From Paenibacillus apiarius (lineage in GTDB: Bacteria; Bacillota; Bacilli; Paenibacillales; Paenibacillaceae), in contig NZ_JAFFHZ010000001.1 in NCBI RefSeq assembly GCF_017052585.1, positions 5,208,001-5,272,000 on the forward strand: a stretch of 64,000 nucleotides of DNA, given 5' to 3'. Both the position numbers and the translations under genes were made by a program. Within the stretch, counting starts at the first letter, position 1. Each line of letters begins with the position of its first letter. Positions 41,649 through 50,489 of the stretch are shown one piece after another. The notes under the pieces are model-generated. The model saw only the letters and a list, made by a program, of their open reading frames with translations, ran no database searches and had not been told where the DNA came from.

Positions 41649-42896
41649 ATGGATCGTCTGATGAAGTGGATGACGGAAAAATTCGCGCCGCGGCTGGAAG
41701 CATTCACGAAAAATGTCTGGGTGGACTCCATTCAAGAAGCGATCATGGTCGCGTTGCCGATGATCTTCATCGGTTCATTGATTACGCTGGTATCGATTCT
41801 GAATAATTATTTTCCGGGAATGCCTGATTTGACACCGATTACAACGTTCAGCTTTGGTCTTCTCGGCATATTTATTGCCTTTCTGACGCCATATATGGTC
41901 ATGCAGAAAAAGGATCGGCACAAAATCAAGCTGATTGCGGGAGCAACAGGCTTGTCCTTGTTTATGATGCTGTTGAAACCGAAGATTAGCGATGACGGCA
42001 CGATTCAGTTTCTATTGGAGCGGTTTGGACCGTCCGGCATGATTACTGCGCTGCTTGTCGGTATCCTTGTAGCGCTCGTCATGAATATGTTTAACCGCTT
42101 CTCTTGGTTCAAGAAAGATACGAAGCTGCCTGAGTTTATCGTGGACTGGTTTGACTTTCTCGTTCCGATCGGTCTGATTCTGATGTTCGGCTGGGTGCTT
42201 ATCTATCAGCTTGATTTTGATATTTTCGAACTTATCGTCAACGTATTCAAGCCGCTTAACACGATCAGCCAAAGCCTCGCCGGCTTCGTATTGTTTAATT
42301 TTATCGGCGTTGTGCTTTATTCCTTCGGCGTCAGCCCTTGGGTGATGACCCCGATCTTTTATTCGATATGGATTCCCGCGATCGAGGAGAATGCCGCTTT
42401 GGCCTCGCAAGGCTTGGAACCTGTCAACATTAATACATTCGAAACGTTTTTCTCCGGTTGGGTAGGCGTTGGCGGACTAGGCGCGACGCTGCCGCTCATC
42501 ATCTGGTTCCTGTTCGCGAAGTCAAAAAAATTGAACTCGATCGGTAAAGCGACGATTGTTCCCTCGCTGTTCAATATTAACGAGCCGGTCATTTATGGGG
42601 CGCCGATCGCTTTCAATCCCATTTTAATGATTCCGATGTGGATTAATGGTCTCATCACGCCAATTATTGTCTACATGGTGCTCGATTCCGGTCTTGTCGA
42701 CATACCGGCCAAGGTGTACCAGCTGTGGTATACGCCAATTGGATTGTCAACCTATATTTTATCCGGATTGAAGGGATTGATTTTGCTCGCGGTAGTATTG
42801 CTCATTATTTTCGTCGTATGGTTTCCATTCTTTAAAGTGTATGACTTGCAGGAGCTGAAGAAAGAAAAAGAGCGGGCCGATCTGCAGGAAGGGTAG
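41649..42896 (+). CDS. PTS EIIC permease, lactose/cellobiose family
   Basis: 415 residues with about ten membrane helices and the family signature FNINEPVIYGAPIAFNPIL (about 308-327, substrate-binding loop). It imports a beta-glucoside-type disaccharide with phosphorylation, but no EIIA or EIIB gene is in the window, so it must borrow them from elsewhere. RBS GGGGAGGAAGG precedes ATG 41649. It is followed after 18 bp by a GH3 gene: one operon. A weak cre-like stretch (AAAAGCGCTAAACA, 41613-41626) lies in the leader. Confidence 0.88.
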   Translation: MDRLMKWMTEKFAPRLEAFTKNVWVDSIQEAIMVALPMIFIGSLITLVSILNNYFPGMPDLTPITTFSFGLLGIFIAFLTPYMVMQKKDRHKIKLIAGATGLSLFMMLLKPKISDDGTIQFLLERFGPSGMITALLVGILVALVMNMFNRFSWFKKDTKLPEFIVDWFDFLVPIGLILMFGWVLIYQLDFDIFELIVNVFKPLNTISQSLAGFVLFNFIGVVLYSFGVSPWVMTPIFYSIWIPAIEENAALASQGLEPVNINTFETFFSGWVGVGGLGATLPLIIWFLFAKSKKLNSIGKATIVPSLFNINEPVIYGAPIAFNPILMIPMWINGLITPIIVYMVLDSGLVDIPAKVYQLWYTPIGLSTYILSGLKGLILLAVVLLIIFVVWFPFFKVYDLQELKKEKERADLQEG

Positions 42897-42914
42897 AACG
42901 AGGAGGAATGCAAA

Positions 42915-45188
42915 ATGAAACATGCAACAGAAGATTTATTGAAAGCGATGACACTGGAAGAAAAAGCCGCGCTGTGCGCCGGTCTGAATATGTGGATGAC
43001 GAAAGGAGTCGACCGCCTGGGCGTTCCGCCGATTCATATGTATGACGGGACGAACGGCATTCGCAAAACGAACAGCGATGAGGAACTCGGCATTACGGGG
43101 GAAAATATGCCGGCTACATGTTATCCGACCGGATCGGCGATCGGCTCATCGTGGAACACGGAGCTGCTTCATGAGGTTGGAGTCGCTCTTGGCGCAGAGG
43201 GCAGACAGATGGGCGTTCAGCTGCTTCTGGGACCAGGCATCAACATGAAGCGCACCCCCCTCGGCGGTCGAAATTTCGAATACTATTCTGAGGATCCTTG
43301 CTTGTCGGGCGAGCTTGGCGCTGCTTTCGTGAATGGCTTGCAAAGCCAAGGCGTCGGCGCTTCAGTCAAGCATTACGCTTGCAACAATCAAGAGTACGAG
43401 AAGATGATCACAAGCTCGGAGGTAGACGAGCGGACGCTGCGTGAAATTTATTTGAACGCCTTCGAACGAATTGTTAAAAAAGCGAATCCTTGGACCATCA
43501 TGTGCTCTTATAATCTCGTGAACGGTTCCTATGCCAGCGAGAACGAACATTTGCTGAATGATATTTTGCGCGAGGAATGGGGATATGAAGGCGTTGTCCT
43601 GTCCGATTGGACTGCCGTCAACGACCGTATAAGCGGACTCAAGGCCGGCCTCGATTTGGAAATGCCGGGACCGGCTCATTACAACACGAAGGCGATTGTG
43701 GAGGCGGTGGAAGCCGGGCAGTTGGAGGAGGCGCAGCTCGATAAGATTGTGCGCCGCATTCTCGAACTCGTGCGTAAAACAACCGCTTCGCAGGACAATC
43801 GCGGGCAAGCCGCCATCGATTACCATGAGCTGGCAAGGAAAGCGGCGTCCGAAAGCATGGTGCTGCTTAAAAACGACAATTGCATTCTTCCGATTGACGC
43901 CGCCAAGGTAACGTCCGTCGCCGTCATCGGAAAATTCGCGAAGCAGCCGAGAATTCAAGGAGCGGGAAGTGCCAAGGTAACGCCGACCTGCATGGATATT
44001 CCGTGGGAAGAGATGAAGAAGATCGCGGCCGATTCGATTGCGCTGACCTATGCGGAGGGTTATCCTCAGGATGACCGCGAGGATGATCTCCTCATCCAAG
44101 AAAGCGCGGCGCTGGCAGCGAAGGCGGATATGGCTGTGCTGTTCGTCGGACAGCCGGAGTCTGCGGAATCGGAAATGCATGACTTGACCGGCATCGAGTT
44201 GCCTTTGCACCAAGTGAAGCTCATTGAAGCGGTAGCAGCGGTTCAGCCGCGCTGCGTCGTCGTCACATGCAGCGGCACAGCGCTTGCGATGCGTCCTTGG
44301 GTGCAGCATGTGCCGGGCGTCCTCCATTCGTGGCTCGCCGGACAAGGCAGCGGCAGAGCGATAGCCGACATTTTGTTCGGACGTGTAAATCCGTCAGGCA
44401 AATTGTCCGAAACGTTCCCGGTCAAGCTGTCGGACAATCCATCGCATATGCGTCTGCGCGGCGAGAACGGAAAGCTGTATTACCGGGAGGGAATGTTTGT
44501 CGGATACCGGTATTATGACAGGAAGGAGCTTGCGCCGCAATTCCCGTTCGGGCACGGCTTATCGTATGCGAGGTTCGCTTATTCGAATTTGAAGGCTGTA
44601 CAGCATAGCGGACAAGTGACCGTCACATGCAGCGTAGAAAATACAGGCGACGTGTTCGGCAAAGAAGTTGTGCAGTTGTACGTGCATGACGAGGAGTGCA
44701 AATGGGTGCGTCCGGAGAAGGAGCTCAAAGCGTTCGCTAAGCTCGCGCTTGAGCCCGGCGAGAAGAAGGAAGTCCGTTTTGTTCTGGAAGAACGGGACTT
44801 TGCGTATTACAACACGAAATATAACAAATGGGTCGCGGAAACGGGCTATTTCCAGCTCATGATCGGAAGCTCTTCGCGGGATATCCGCATTTGCGAGAGA
44901 TTGCACTGCCATTTCGGAGACGAAGAAATTTCCTTTCATAAGTTCAGCTTATTAAGCGATTGGCTTAGCCATCCGATTGCAAGAGCCATCCTTGAAAGCT
45001 GCCTGGAAGAAATGAATGCTCACGTGAGCGACAAGATTCGTCTTGATGACGAGTTTATCGGATTCTGGGGCGACTTCCCGGCGATCAAGATTATTCAAAT
45101 GTTCGGGCAAAGCTGGCTGATTGACAGATCGCCCGATCAGGTCATGGAGCAATTGATTCAAAAGTTCGATCGCGAGCGGCATGCTTAG
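42915..45188 (+). CDS. GH3 beta-glucosidase
   Basis: 757 residues, cytoplasmic. The GH3 N-domain has the nucleophile D231 in GVVLSDWTA and the substrate lysine-histidine pair VKHY (151-154). An (alpha/beta)6 domain follows (about 310-520), then a FN3-like C-domain (about 580-680) with an extra tail. It splits terminal beta-linked glucose or xylose. GH3 enzymes act on free, not phosphorylated, sugars, although the partner EIIC should deliver phosphorylated ones; this mismatch is worth noting. RBS GAGGAGG; 18 bp from the EIIC gene. Confidence 0.9.
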   Translation: MKHATEDLLKAMTLEEKAALCAGLNMWMTKGVDRLGVPPIHMYDGTNGIRKTNSDEELGITGENMPATCYPTGSAIGSSWNTELLHEVGVALGAEGRQMGVQLLLGPGINMKRTPLGGRNFEYYSEDPCLSGELGAAFVNGLQSQGVGASVKHYACNNQEYEKMITSSEVDERTLREIYLNAFERIVKKANPWTIMCSYNLVNGSYASENEHLLNDILREEWGYEGVVLSDWTAVNDRISGLKAGLDLEMPGPAHYNTKAIVEAVEAGQLEEAQLDKIVRRILELVRKTTASQDNRGQAAIDYHELARKAASESMVLLKNDNCILPIDAAKVTSVAVIGKFAKQPRIQGAGSAKVTPTCMDIPWEEMKKIAADSIALTYAEGYPQDDREDDLLIQESAALAAKADMAVLFVGQPESAESEMHDLTGIELPLHQVKLIEAVAAVQPRCVVVTCSGTALAMRPWVQHVPGVLHSWLAGQGSGRAIADILFGRVNPSGKLSETFPVKLSDNPSHMRLRGENGKLYYREGMFVGYRYYDRKELAPQFPFGHGLSYARFAYSNLKAVQHSGQVTVTCSVENTGDVFGKEVVQLYVHDEECKWVRPEKELKAFAKLALEPGEKKEVRFVLEERDFAYYNTKYNKWVAETGYFQLMIGSSSRDIRICERLHCHFGDEEISFHKFSLLSDWLSHPIARAILESCLEEMNAHVSDKIRLDDEFIGFWGDFPAIKIIQMFGQSWLIDRSPDQVMEQLIQKFDRERHA

Positions 45189-45318
45189 CAAACAGATGAA
45201 ACAATTGCGCAGACGAAGGAGCACGACGTTGAATACGATCGATAAGGCTGTTATCCGTCATTGGGTGAACTTCGACAACGAGGACATTCAAGCAGCATCC
45301 CTCTGGCTCCATAACTGA
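45181..45318 (+). CDS. Possible small protein at the operon end, 45 aa
   Basis: ATG 45181 overlaps the GH3 stop by 8 bp and runs to a TGA just before the terminator. It has a basic start (KQLRRRRSTTLN) and a helix-like end (NFDNEDIQAASLWLHN). Position suggests coupling, but there is no ribosome site of its own. Confidence 0.3.
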   Translation: MLSKQMKQLRRRRSTTLNTIDKAVIRHWVNFDNEDIQAASLWLHN

Positions 45319-45319
45319 A

Positions 45320-45365
45320 AAGCTGCTAAACACAAGGATTTTTGTTGTGTTTGGCGGCTTTTTTT
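45320..45365 (+). terminator. Terminator of the EIIC-GH3 operon
   Basis: A 16-bp stem with two G-U pairs (45320-45335 with 45345-45360) and T7. Confidence 0.85.
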
Positions 45366-45498
45366 CTGTCTTTTTTTCTCTGAAAAATGGAAGCCGTCTG
45401 ACGTTTGCAGCTGAGAAGTCGTTATTCCATCCCCCGGAAGCTTCGGATAAACAGCAGTTCAAGATAATGACTCTCTATTTTTTTATTTTCGACACTAA

Positions 45499-45512
45499 TG
45501 AAAGCATTTTCA
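45499..45512 (+). promoter_or_regulatory. Near-consensus cre-like site upstream of gapB
   Basis: TGAAAGCATTTTCA matches the cre consensus TGWAANCGNTNWCA at all fixed positions except G8 (A here). It lies 67 bp before the -35 box. If used by CcpA it would switch the gluconeogenic pair off when sugar is present. Confidence 0.45.
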
Positions 45513-45578
45513 AAATGACGTCATAAATAATTGAATATCGCCAATATGTTTTTATATATTGCGTATTATTTAATGATA

Positions 45579-45606
45579 TTGTACATTAATTTCGTAAGGA
45601 TAATAT
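45579..45606 (+). promoter_or_regulatory. Probable gapB promoter
   Basis: TTGTAC (45579-45584), 16-bp spacer, TAATAT (45601-45606), 28 bp before the ATG. Confidence 0.5.
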
Positions 45607-45633
45607 ATACAATTCATATTTGGGGGAGACAAG

Positions 45634-46659
45634 ATGAATCAAGGAATCGGTATTAGCGGAATGGGGAGGATCGGCCGCCTATTAATAAGGAAGCTTATGT
45701 CGGAGACGCCATACCATTTGAAAGCTATTAACAGTATGTATCCTATCGAGACCATTGCCCATTTGTTGAAATACGATTCGGTTCATGGAATTTGGGATGC
45801 AACCATTTCGGGAAAGGATAATTTGCTTGTGATTAATGGACATTCCATACAGGTGGTGTATGAGCGCGATCCATCCCGAATTCCATGGAAAGCTCTTGGA
45901 GTTGATATTGTCATAGACGCAACCGGAAAATTCAATGATCGTGACGGTGCGCAGAAGCATATGACAGGAGGAGCTTCAACGGTCATTATTTCGGCGCCGG
46001 GAGACAGGATGGATCTGACGGTTGTCATGGGGGTCAACGATGATAAATATAATCCCCGGAAGCACGCGTTGCTGTCAGCGGCATCCTGTACGACGAACTG
46101 CTTGTCTCCCGTATTGCACATTTTAGATCAAGCATACGGCGTGGAGCGGGGATGGATGACCACGATTCATTCGTTCACCTCCGATCAGAAGCATCTGGAT
46201 AATCCGCACAAAGATTTACGGAGAGCAAGGGCCTGCACGCAATCCATCGTCCCGACTACGACCGGCGTCGGCAAAGCATTGAGCGATGTGCTTCCTCATC
46301 TGTCCGGGTGTGTCGAAGGAAGCTCAATCCGCGTTCCTACGCAAAATGTATCGTTAATCGATTTGACCTTGAAGGTCTCGCGGGAAATGAGTACGGAGGA
46401 CGTTCAATCCGTGTTGCGCAAAGCGGCGGCGGGTCCTTTTTCGGCTTATGTGGATTATACGGAGGAGCCGCTTGTTTCAACTGATTTTATAGGAAATGAC
46501 AAGTCGGCGGTTGTCGACGGTTTAACCGTAAACGCATCGGACGGATTTATCAAATTGATGGCTTGGTATGATAATGAGTGGGGATATTCAAGCAGAGTCA
46601 TAGATTTGGCTAACCTGGTGCAAGTGAGGATGAGCGAAGCAAGAACGATTCAATCATGA
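45634..46659 (+). CDS. gapB: Glyceraldehyde-3-phosphate dehydrogenase, gluconeogenic GapB type
   Basis: 341 residues with the Rossmann start GISGMGRIGR, catalytic C152 in AASCTTNCLSP, and the family block NPHKDLRRARACTQSIVPTT. After the second beta strand the NAD-selecting Asp of glycolytic GapA is replaced (KAINSMYP, N33/S34), as in NADP-preferring GapB. It would run the step from 1,3-bisphosphoglycerate to glyceraldehyde-3-phosphate. pckA follows after 30 bp, so the pair is a gluconeogenic operon. Confidence 0.9.
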   Translation: MNQGIGISGMGRIGRLLIRKLMSETPYHLKAINSMYPIETIAHLLKYDSVHGIWDATISGKDNLLVINGHSIQVVYERDPSRIPWKALGVDIVIDATGKFNDRDGAQKHMTGGASTVIISAPGDRMDLTVVMGVNDDKYNPRKHALLSAASCTTNCLSPVLHILDQAYGVERGWMTTIHSFTSDQKHLDNPHKDLRRARACTQSIVPTTTGVGKALSDVLPHLSGCVEGSSIRVPTQNVSLIDLTLKVSREMSTEDVQSVLRKAAAGPFSAYVDYTEEPLVSTDFIGNDKSAVVDGLTVNASDGFIKLMAWYDNEWGYSSRVIDLANLVQVRMSEARTIQS

Positions 46660-46689
46660 ATTTTGTAAGGTAGGAATAGGAGGATAACC

Positions 46690-48270
46690 GTGATCGCGAA
46701 TACGAAGGGAAGAACTCAAAATGCCGGATCAAATGTGGAAGTATCTCATAGAAACCTGCCGGTTGCTAAGCTTGTTGAGTCCGCTCTCCTCCACGGAGAA
46801 GGGCAACTGACTTCTACAGGCGCGCTGCAAATTACGACAGGCAAGTATACAGGACGTTCTCCGAAGGATAAGTTCATCGTTAGGGAGCCCCAGTCGACAG
46901 ACCATATTGCTTGGGGGAAAGTAAATCAGGCTCTCACTCCCGAACAATTTGATTCGCTTTATGAGAAAACGATGAATTATATGGAGAGCCGCAATCTATT
47001 CGTTTTCAACGGTTATGCAGGAGCGGACCAAGCCTATCGCCTGCCTATCCGAATTATTAACGAATATGCATGGCAAAATTTATTTGTTCATCAGTTGTTC
47101 ATTCGTCCTACTGCGGCTGAACTGCAGTCTCATGAACCCGAATTTACCGTTATTGCGATGCCTGGCTTGAAAGCGGATCCGGCCACGGACGGTACGAATT
47201 CCGAGACCTTCATTGTCATTTCATTCGAAAGAAAGACCGTACTGATCGGCGGAACCCACTATGCGGGCGAGATGAAGAAATCGATTTTCAGCGTGATGAA
47301 CTATTTGCTCCCATTCCGCGGCGTAATGCCAATGCATTGTTCGGCTAATGTAGGGGAGGCTGGAGACACGGCTTTGTTCTTCGGATTATCGGGAACAGGC
47401 AAGACGACCTTGTCGGCTGACCCGCATCGCAGATTAATAGGCGATGACGAGCATGGCTGGTCTGACACAGGCGTATTTAACTTCGAAGGCGGATGTTATG
47501 CCAAATGCATAGGGCTGACACAGGAGAAAGAGCCGCAAATATGGAATGCGATCCGGTTCGGCTCCGTCTTGGAGAACGTGGTGATTGACGCCGTTTCCGG
47601 CGAAGCAGACTACCGTAATAATGAATTGACGGAGAATTCGCGGGCCGCATATCCGATTGAATATATTCAAGGCTCGGTCATACCCGGAGTCGCCGGCCAT
47701 CCGAACGTCATTTTCTTTTTAACCGCAGATGCCTTTGGTGTGCTGCCTCCTGTGTCCAAGCTGACGAAGGAACAAGCGATGTATCACTTCCTGTCGGGCT
47801 ATACCTCCAAGCTGGCGGGTACGGAACGCGGCGTAACCGATCCGGAAGCCACGTTTTCGGCATGCTTTGCAGGCCCCTTCCTTCCGCTTAGGCCGGGTGT
47901 TTACACGGAAATGCTCGGCGACAAAATAACGAAGCACGGCGCGCGCGTCTATTTGGTCAATACAGGATGGAGCGGCGGCCCTTACGGGATTGGCGAGCGG
48001 ATGAATCTGTCGTACACAAGAGCTATGATTACGGCGATTATGAATGGGAGTATTGAGAATGCGTCATTTACTCCTCATTCCGTGTTCGGGATGCTCATCC
48101 CGGATGCCATTCCGTTAGTTCCCCATGAACTGCTCGATCCGAGAAACGTATGGGCGGATAAATCGGCCTATGATCGACAAGCGAGACAGCTTGCGAAGCT
48201 CTTTGCTCAAAATTTTGAGAAATTCAGCGATGTATCTGACGCAATCAAGCTCGCTGGTCCGCAACTATAG
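46690..48270 (+). CDS. pckA: Phosphoenolpyruvate carboxykinase (ATP)
   Basis: 526 residues, normal length. It has the kinase P-loop GLSGTGKTT (232-240), the metal site [11 protein letters not shown], and the oxaloacetate-binding start [13 protein letters not shown]. It converts oxaloacetate plus ATP to PEP, the first committed step of gluconeogenesis. GTG 46690 has AGGAGG 7 bases before it. It shares the gapB promoter region and ends at a long hairpin at 48336. Confidence 0.95.
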   Translation: MIANTKGRTQNAGSNVEVSHRNLPVAKLVESALLHGEGQLTSTGALQITTGKYTGRSPKDKFIVREPQSTDHIAWGKVNQALTPEQFDSLYEKTMNYMESRNLFVFNGYAGADQAYRLPIRIINEYAWQNLFVHQLFIRPTAAELQSHEPEFTVIAMPGLKADPATDGTNSETFIVISFERKTVLIGGTHYAGEMKKSIFSVMNYLLPFRGVMPMHCSANVGEAGDTALFFGLSGTGKTTLSADPHRRLIGDDEHGWSDTGVFNFEGGCYAKCIGLTQEKEPQIWNAIRFGSVLENVVIDAVSGEADYRNNELTENSRAAYPIEYIQGSVIPGVAGHPNVIFFLTADAFGVLPPVSKLTKEQAMYHFLSGYTSKLAGTERGVTDPEATFSACFAGPFLPLRPGVYTEMLGDKITKHGARVYLVNTGWSGGPYGIGERMNLSYTRAMITAIMNGSIENASFTPHSVFGMLIPDAIPLVPHELLDPRNVWADKSAYDRQARQLAKLFAQNFEKFSDVSDAIKLAGPQL

Positions 48271-48335
48271 TTGCCGTGTGCTCTAGCGGTGTCGAAAATC
48301 CAATTTAGAAAGATTTATAACGGTTCTATGAAAAA

Positions 48336-48378
48336 GGGGCTGTCTCAGAAGTCATGAAAATGACTTAGAGATAGCCCC
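48336..48378 (+). terminator. Long hairpin after pckA (terminator, possibly mobile-element derived)
   Basis: GGGGCTGTCTC (48336-48346) pairs with GAGATAGCCCC (48368-48378, one G-U), and AAGTCAT with ATGACTT inside, giving a 40-base near-perfect hairpin. The tail is only GTTTCG. The GGGGCTGTCTC end resembles terminal repeats of IS1182-type elements, so a tiny MITE reused as terminator is possible. Confidence 0.6.
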
Positions 48379-48555
48379 GTTTCGACATAAAGTGGAATGC
48401 CTGATAGTGATTCTAACGAATTTTCCTATTGGTGGTTGCGAGCGGCTAGTTCTTTTCGTATGAAAAGTCAGGGGAGCGCAGGTCTTCATAAAAGCAAACC
48501 GCGGTCCAGCGGCAATCAAGCCAGTCTGAACGGAAACGAATTGAAACGAATGTTC

Positions 48556-48586
48556 TTGGAATTGTGTGGGGTAAGGATGGTATAAT
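48556..48586 (+). promoter_or_regulatory. Possible promoter of the ATPase-HAD gene
   Basis: TTGGAA (48556-48561) and TATAAT (48581-48586) with a long 19-bp spacer. The -10 is perfect, the -35 weak. Confidence 0.4.
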
Positions 48587-48658
48587 AGGAGGGCGAGAGG
48601 TATTTTGAAGCAATCCGTCCGTTAGCGGATGGCGGATGGCTGATATGGAAGTGATAGG

Positions 48659-50011
48659 ATGTTGCGTGAAGTAAAGAAACTCGCCGATCGGATTGACAAG
48701 GAAGACCGATATCCTTTTCATGTTCCGGTGATTCAACATTTGGATACCTTGCAAATCAGAAAAAACGTTACGTTCTTCGTGGGCGAGAATGGCTCTGGCA
48801 AGTCGACGCTGGTAGAGGCAATTACCTATCAATGCGGCTTCAATACCGCTGGCGGCGGACGGAATAATCAATATGAATTAGAGTCTTCTGAAGCTAGGCT
48901 TGGCGATTATATCAGGCTGTCTTGGATGCCTAAGGTGAATCAGGGGTTCTTTTTGCGAGCGGAGTCATTCTATCATTTCGCATCGCATATCGATGAAGTG
49001 GCTCGAGAGGATCGGAGCATTTATCAATATTATGGCGGCCGTTCCTTGCACGAGCAATCGCACGGAGAGTCGTTCCTGGCGTTGTTCAAGAACCGATTCG
49101 GCCGCAAAGGCATCTATTTGCTGGACGAGCCTGAGGCGGCTTTGTCTCCAGCGCGTCAATTGGCGTTTCTTAGCATTATCCATGAGATGCAGAAGAACGC
49201 ACAGCTTATCATTGCCACCCATTCCCCCATTCTGCTCGGGTATCCCAACGCGGACATCTATAATTTCGATGTGCTGCCGGTTCAACCGGTAGCTTATGAA
49301 GATACTGATCACTATCAGGATAAGAGACAAACTAGGAGAGTGAATAGAATGATACAAGCCCTTGTTTTCGATTTTGACGGATTAATTATTGATACGGAAA
49401 CCCCTTGGTATTATGCGTTCCAGCAAGTATATCAGCGATATGGATTTGAACTGCCCTTGTCCGTATATGCGCAATGCATCGGCACGACATTCCATGATTT
49501 CAACCCATATGCGAATCTGGCTGAACAAGCTGGTGTCGATGTGGAAGTGATTACACGCGAGTGCAAAACAGCGCATGCCGCTTTAATGGAGCGTATTGAG
49601 CTAAGAGCGGGTGTACGGGATTATTTGAAAGAAGCGAAACGGCTCAACTTGAAGGTCGGGATCGCATCGAGCTCCGAATATGCATGGATCGAGCCGCTCT
49701 TGAAGAAGCATGACATCTACCATTATTTCGATACGGTACAGACTGCAGACGTCGTGGCCAAGGTGAAGCCGGATCCAGAGCTATATGTAAAAGCATTGGC
49801 GGCATTGGAGGTCGAGGGCAAACAGGCCATTTCCTTCGAGGACTCATTGAACGGCTTTACGGCTGCCAAGGCAGCGGGATTGAATTGCGTCGTCGTCCCG
49901 AACGAGGTAACTCGCCATCTGCCATTCACAGAACATGATCTGATGCTGACTTCCATGTCGGATATGCCACTTGCGGAGGTCATCACCAAGCTGAGCGGTG
50001 CAACAGGTTGA
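48659..50011 (+). CDS. AAA/ABC-type ATPase fused in frame to a HAD-IA phosphatase
   Basis: 450 residues in one frame. Residues 1-220 are a small ABC-like ATPase with Walker A GENGSGKST (42-50), Walker B IYLLDEPEA (152-160) and the H-loop ATHSP (186-190), the kind annotated as AAA family ATPase. It lacks the usual last 15-20 residues after EDTDHYQ (220). Residues 231-450 are a complete HAD-IA hydrolase of the beta-phosphoglucomutase/YhcW type: DFDGLIIDTE with both Asp, SSSEYA, and KPDPELYVKA. The HAD part has its own ribosome site and ATG (49349), so two genes were probably joined by a deletion that removed the ATPase stop. Both a fusion and a free HAD protein may be made. Confidence 0.8.
   Translation: MLREVKKLADRIDKEDRYPFHVPVIQHLDTLQIRKNVTFFVGENGSGKSTLVEAITYQCGFNTAGGGRNNQYELESSEARLGDYIRLSWMPKVNQGFFLRAESFYHFASHIDEVAREDRSIYQYYGGRSLHEQSHGESFLALFKNRFGRKGIYLLDEPEAALSPARQLAFLSIIHEMQKNAQLIIATHSPILLGYPNADIYNFDVLPVQPVAYEDTDHYQDKRQTRRVNRMIQALVFDFDGLIIDTETPWYYAFQQVYQRYGFELPLSVYAQCIGTTFHDFNPYANLAEQAGVDVEVITRECKTAHAALMERIELRAGVRDYLKEAKRLNLKVGIASSSEYAWIEPLLKKHDIYHYFDTVQTADVVAKVKPDPELYVKALAALEVEGKQAISFEDSLNGFTAAKAAGLNCVVVPNEVTRHLPFTEHDLMLTSMSDMPLAEVITKLSGATG
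49334..49351 (+). promoter_or_regulatory. Internal ribosome binding site and start for the HAD part
   Basis: AGGAGAG (49334-49340) is 8 bases before ATG 49349, which starts MIQALVFDFDG, a normal HAD N-terminus. This supports separate translation of a 220-residue phosphatase (49349-50011) inside the fused frame. Confidence 0.65.
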
Positions 50012-50053
50012 ATGGATAGTTAGTCTGTGTGTATAAGCTAAGGTGATATAACG

Positions 50054-50374
50054 ATGAGAATTGAAGTGACAAATCAATGTTTTACGATAACTGACGACCA
50101 AGGGCGTTCTATATCCAATGAATGGGATGAAGTGTGCCGAGTTCATGTCTATGTGATAGACTGCGTGCTTTGGACCAACCGCTGCATTGAACTTGAATTT
50201 GAATATGGCAAGTTCGCCGAAGTGCATGATGATTATGAGGGATGGGAGGAGTTGGTCAATCAACTGGATCATTATCTTCCGATTACCGATCACTCGTGGA
50301 GAGAAAGGCTGATGAACTGCGGCCCCGATGACAAAGTGGATACAATATTCGAGAGAATGGCAAGCAATCGATAG
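50054..50374 (+). CDS. Hypothetical acidic protein, 106 aa
   Basis: A small cytoplasmic protein rich in acidic residues and tryptophan (ISNEWDEVCRVHVYVID, HDDYEGWEELVNQLDHYLP). No family recognised. RBS AAGGTGA before ATG 50054. The style is like immunity or adaptor proteins, but no toxin is adjacent. Confidence 0.6.
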   Translation: MRIEVTNQCFTITDDQGRSISNEWDEVCRVHVYVIDCVLWTNRCIELEFEYGKFAEVHDDYEGWEELVNQLDHYLPITDHSWRERLMNCGPDDKVDTIFERMASNR

Positions 50375-50489
50375 AATTCATCCTTGCTTTGCTATCGTCA
50401 CGCGATAGAACTGAGTTTAACAACAATGGAGTAATGGAGGGAATATGTAAACGCTGTTTGATTGAACACCCTCTTGAAGGAGGCAAGCC

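Noticed and set aside
43362-44345. Long minus-strand open frame (327 codons) opposite the GH3 gene
   Set aside because: It mirrors the high-GC GH3 coding frame, has an arginine/histidine-rich, unfamiliar product and no ribosome binding site. It is an antisense shadow.
45520-45633. CcpN operators upstream of gapB
   Set aside because: AT-rich stretches match the consensus only weakly, so no claim is made.
48397-48585. 62-codon frame between pckA and the ATPase gene
   Set aside because: It spans the probable promoter of the ATPase gene and has a Ser/Arg-rich random-like product.
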